Below, one piece after another: positions 7,099-7,942 of a DNA stretch of 7,942 nucleotides (positions within the stretch are counted from its first letter, which is position 1; each line of letters starts with the position of its first letter). The position numbers and the translations under genes are program-made. This DNA comes from Bacteroidales bacterium (GTDB taxonomy: Bacteria; Bacteroidota; Bacteroidia; Bacteroidales; NBLH01): NCBI GenBank assembly GCA_029210905.1, contig JARGGF010000162.1, positions 1 through 7,942 of the forward strand, in the 5' to 3' direction. Under the pieces are notes generated by a model. That model had not been told where the DNA came from. It did no database searches and saw nothing but the letters and a program-made list of their open reading frames with translations.

Positions 7099-7767
7099 AT
7101 GAGGACTTTATATCGCGTCTTAGCTGGTTTATTGTTAATTAGTCAGACCCTTAGCACTCATGCACAGGTATTTTCTTTTGGTTTAAAAGGAGGTATCACA
7201 TATGCTAATATCAGCGGTAACTACAGTTTAATAAATGAATATAAAACAGGGCTAAATTCGGGTGTATTTGCCAATTTTAATTTTACAAAAAATGTTGGTG
7301 TAGTTTCCGAAATTAATTACGAGCAAAAAGGGTTCAAATACAATAATGGTAATTTTAATAATCAAGTTTTGAGAATAAACGGAGAAAAACGATTTGATTA
7401 TTTCACCATTCCTGTATTTTTTAAATATCAGCTTGGATCAAAGCTGAAATTCTATTTTAAGATAGGGACCTACATGGGTATTTTGCTTTATGCAAATGAC
7501 AATGGTTTCCTGACTGATTATTCTACTTCACCGGAAACAACCTCACAATGGAATAATAATATCTATTTTGATACGCAGGATGTTGATATTGGTTTGTGTT
7601 TTGGCGCTGGTTTTCAGATCCCTGTTAATAAAAGAATAGGTATTCTTTTTGAAACAAGGTATAATAGTGGACTATTGCTGATAGAACCTGACAAAAGTTT
7701 TGTGGAAGAATATCAAAACAAGGACTTAAGTTTGAACTTAGGATTGGCTTATCATTTACTCTATTAA
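7099..7767 (+). CDS. Small outer-membrane beta-barrel protein (PF13568 / PorT-like)
   Basis: A 222-aa protein from the ATG at 7099. A Sec signal peptide is clear: R2 and R6, hydrophobic 7-16, cleavage probably after THA (20-22) before Q23. The mature part begins FSFGLKGGITYANISG and runs as alternating strands with Gly and aromatic residues, including YFTIPVFFKYQLGSKLKFYF (101-120) and GAGFQIPVNKRIGILFE (169-185). It ends in a strand finishing with Tyr, the usual signal for outer-membrane insertion. The Y-x-x-IP-x-x-x-KY motif is characteristic of the Bacteroidota 'outer membrane beta-barrel domain' proteins often named PorT or porin family. These have about eight strands and no single known function. 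It begins 50 bp after tldE, so it may share transcription. An in-frame TTG at 7069 would add ten residues before the signal and is rejected. Confidence 0.85.
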   Translation: MRTLYRVLAGLLLISQTLSTHAQVFSFGLKGGITYANISGNYSLINEYKTGLNSGVFANFNFTKNVGVVSEINYEQKGFKYNNGNFNNQVLRINGEKRFDYFTIPVFFKYQLGSKLKFYFKIGTYMGILLYANDNGFLTDYSTSPETTSQWNNNIYFDTQDVDIGLCFGAGFQIPVNKRIGILFETRYNSGLLLIEPDKSFVEEYQNKDLSLNLGLAYHLLY

Positions 7768-7792
7768 TTGAAAGCATAATACTTGCGTGCGG

Positions 7793-7817
7793 AAAGTGCT
7801 AATTATTAACACTTTTT
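7793..7817 (+). terminator. Weak intrinsic terminator after the barrel gene
   Basis: AAAGTG (7793-7798) pairs with CACTTT (7810-7815), with a C/A mismatch and then an inner TAA/TTA pairing (7800-7802 with 7806-7808). Five T residues (7813-7817) overlap the 3' arm, and a longer T-run follows at 7824-7832. The stem is AT-rich and short, so the call is tentative. Its place 26 bp after the stop of the last gene in the run supports it. Confidence 0.4.
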
Positions 7818-7829
7818 AGGTACTTTTTT

Positions 7830-7861
7830 TTTGTATATTTTACATTCTTATTGTATTTCTG
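7830..7861 (+). promoter_or_regulatory. Candidate Bacteroidota-type promoter facing out of the window
   Basis: TTTG (7830-7833) and TATTTCTG (7854-7861) are separated by 20 bp, the normal spacing for the -33 TTTG and -7 TAnnTTTG elements. The -7 box has one mismatch (C for T). If real, it drives a + strand gene beginning beyond 7942. The surroundings are very T-rich, which makes chance matches likely. Confidence 0.3.
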
Positions 7862-7867
7862 AGATTT

Positions 7868-7882
7868 GCCTATTTAATAGGC
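7868..7882. promoter_or_regulatory. 15-nt palindrome downstream of the candidate promoter
   Basis: GCCTATT-T-AATAGGC is a perfect 7-bp inverted repeat around one base. It lies 7 nt after the -7-like box, so it would cover the transcription start. No T-run follows it, so it is not a terminator. It is a possible operator. I see no start codon with a supported reading frame in 7883-7942. Confidence 0.3.
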
Positions 7883-7942
7883 CGTTTACCTTGTTCAGGG
7901 TTCTAATTTTTATACCATTGTTTGTTCTTAATTTTATTTTAT

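Overview
The window looks like Bacteroidota chromosome. It is AT-rich, no Shine-Dalgarno-like leaders precede the starts, and the protein families fit that phylum: an OmpA C-terminus, a PF13568-type outer-membrane barrel and Sec-exported proteins whose signal peptides appear to end just before Gln. Nothing supports a finer placement. I see no tRNA, rRNA, CRISPR array, insertion sequence or phage gene.

Layout. At the left edge (1-105, +) is the last part of an OmpA-family protein. A perfect 9-bp hairpin with T-runs on both strands (142-172) separates it from the convergent gene at 217-2835 (-). That gene encodes an 872-aa protein with two similar all-beta-looking N-terminal domains followed by two complete CbxX/CfqX-type AAA+ modules. 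A 252-bp divergent intergenic region (2836-3087) follows. It holds three palindromes and a -7-like box for the AAA+ gene.

To the right are four + strand genes in one run: a secreted beta-propeller-like protein (3088-4176), tldD (4199-5614), tldE/pmbA (5726-7048) and a small outer-membrane beta-barrel protein (7099-7767). Gaps of 22, 111 and 50 bp suggest an operon or overlapping transcription units. The last 175 bp carry a weak terminator and a promoter-like pair of boxes, followed by a 15-nt palindrome, pointing out of the window.

How the genes work together. TldD and TldE are expected to form the cytoplasmic TldD/TldE metalloprotease: TldD keeps the HExxxH motif and a C-terminal Cys, and TldE lacks the metal site. 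No RiPP precursor or modification enzyme is visible, so a housekeeping or unknown peptide substrate is as likely as a natural-product role. The flanking exported propeller and barrel have no obvious functional link to it. The most unusual protein is the tandem-AAA+ ATPase with its duplicated, unrecognised N-terminal domain. I do not see strong evidence for a complete new multi-gene system.
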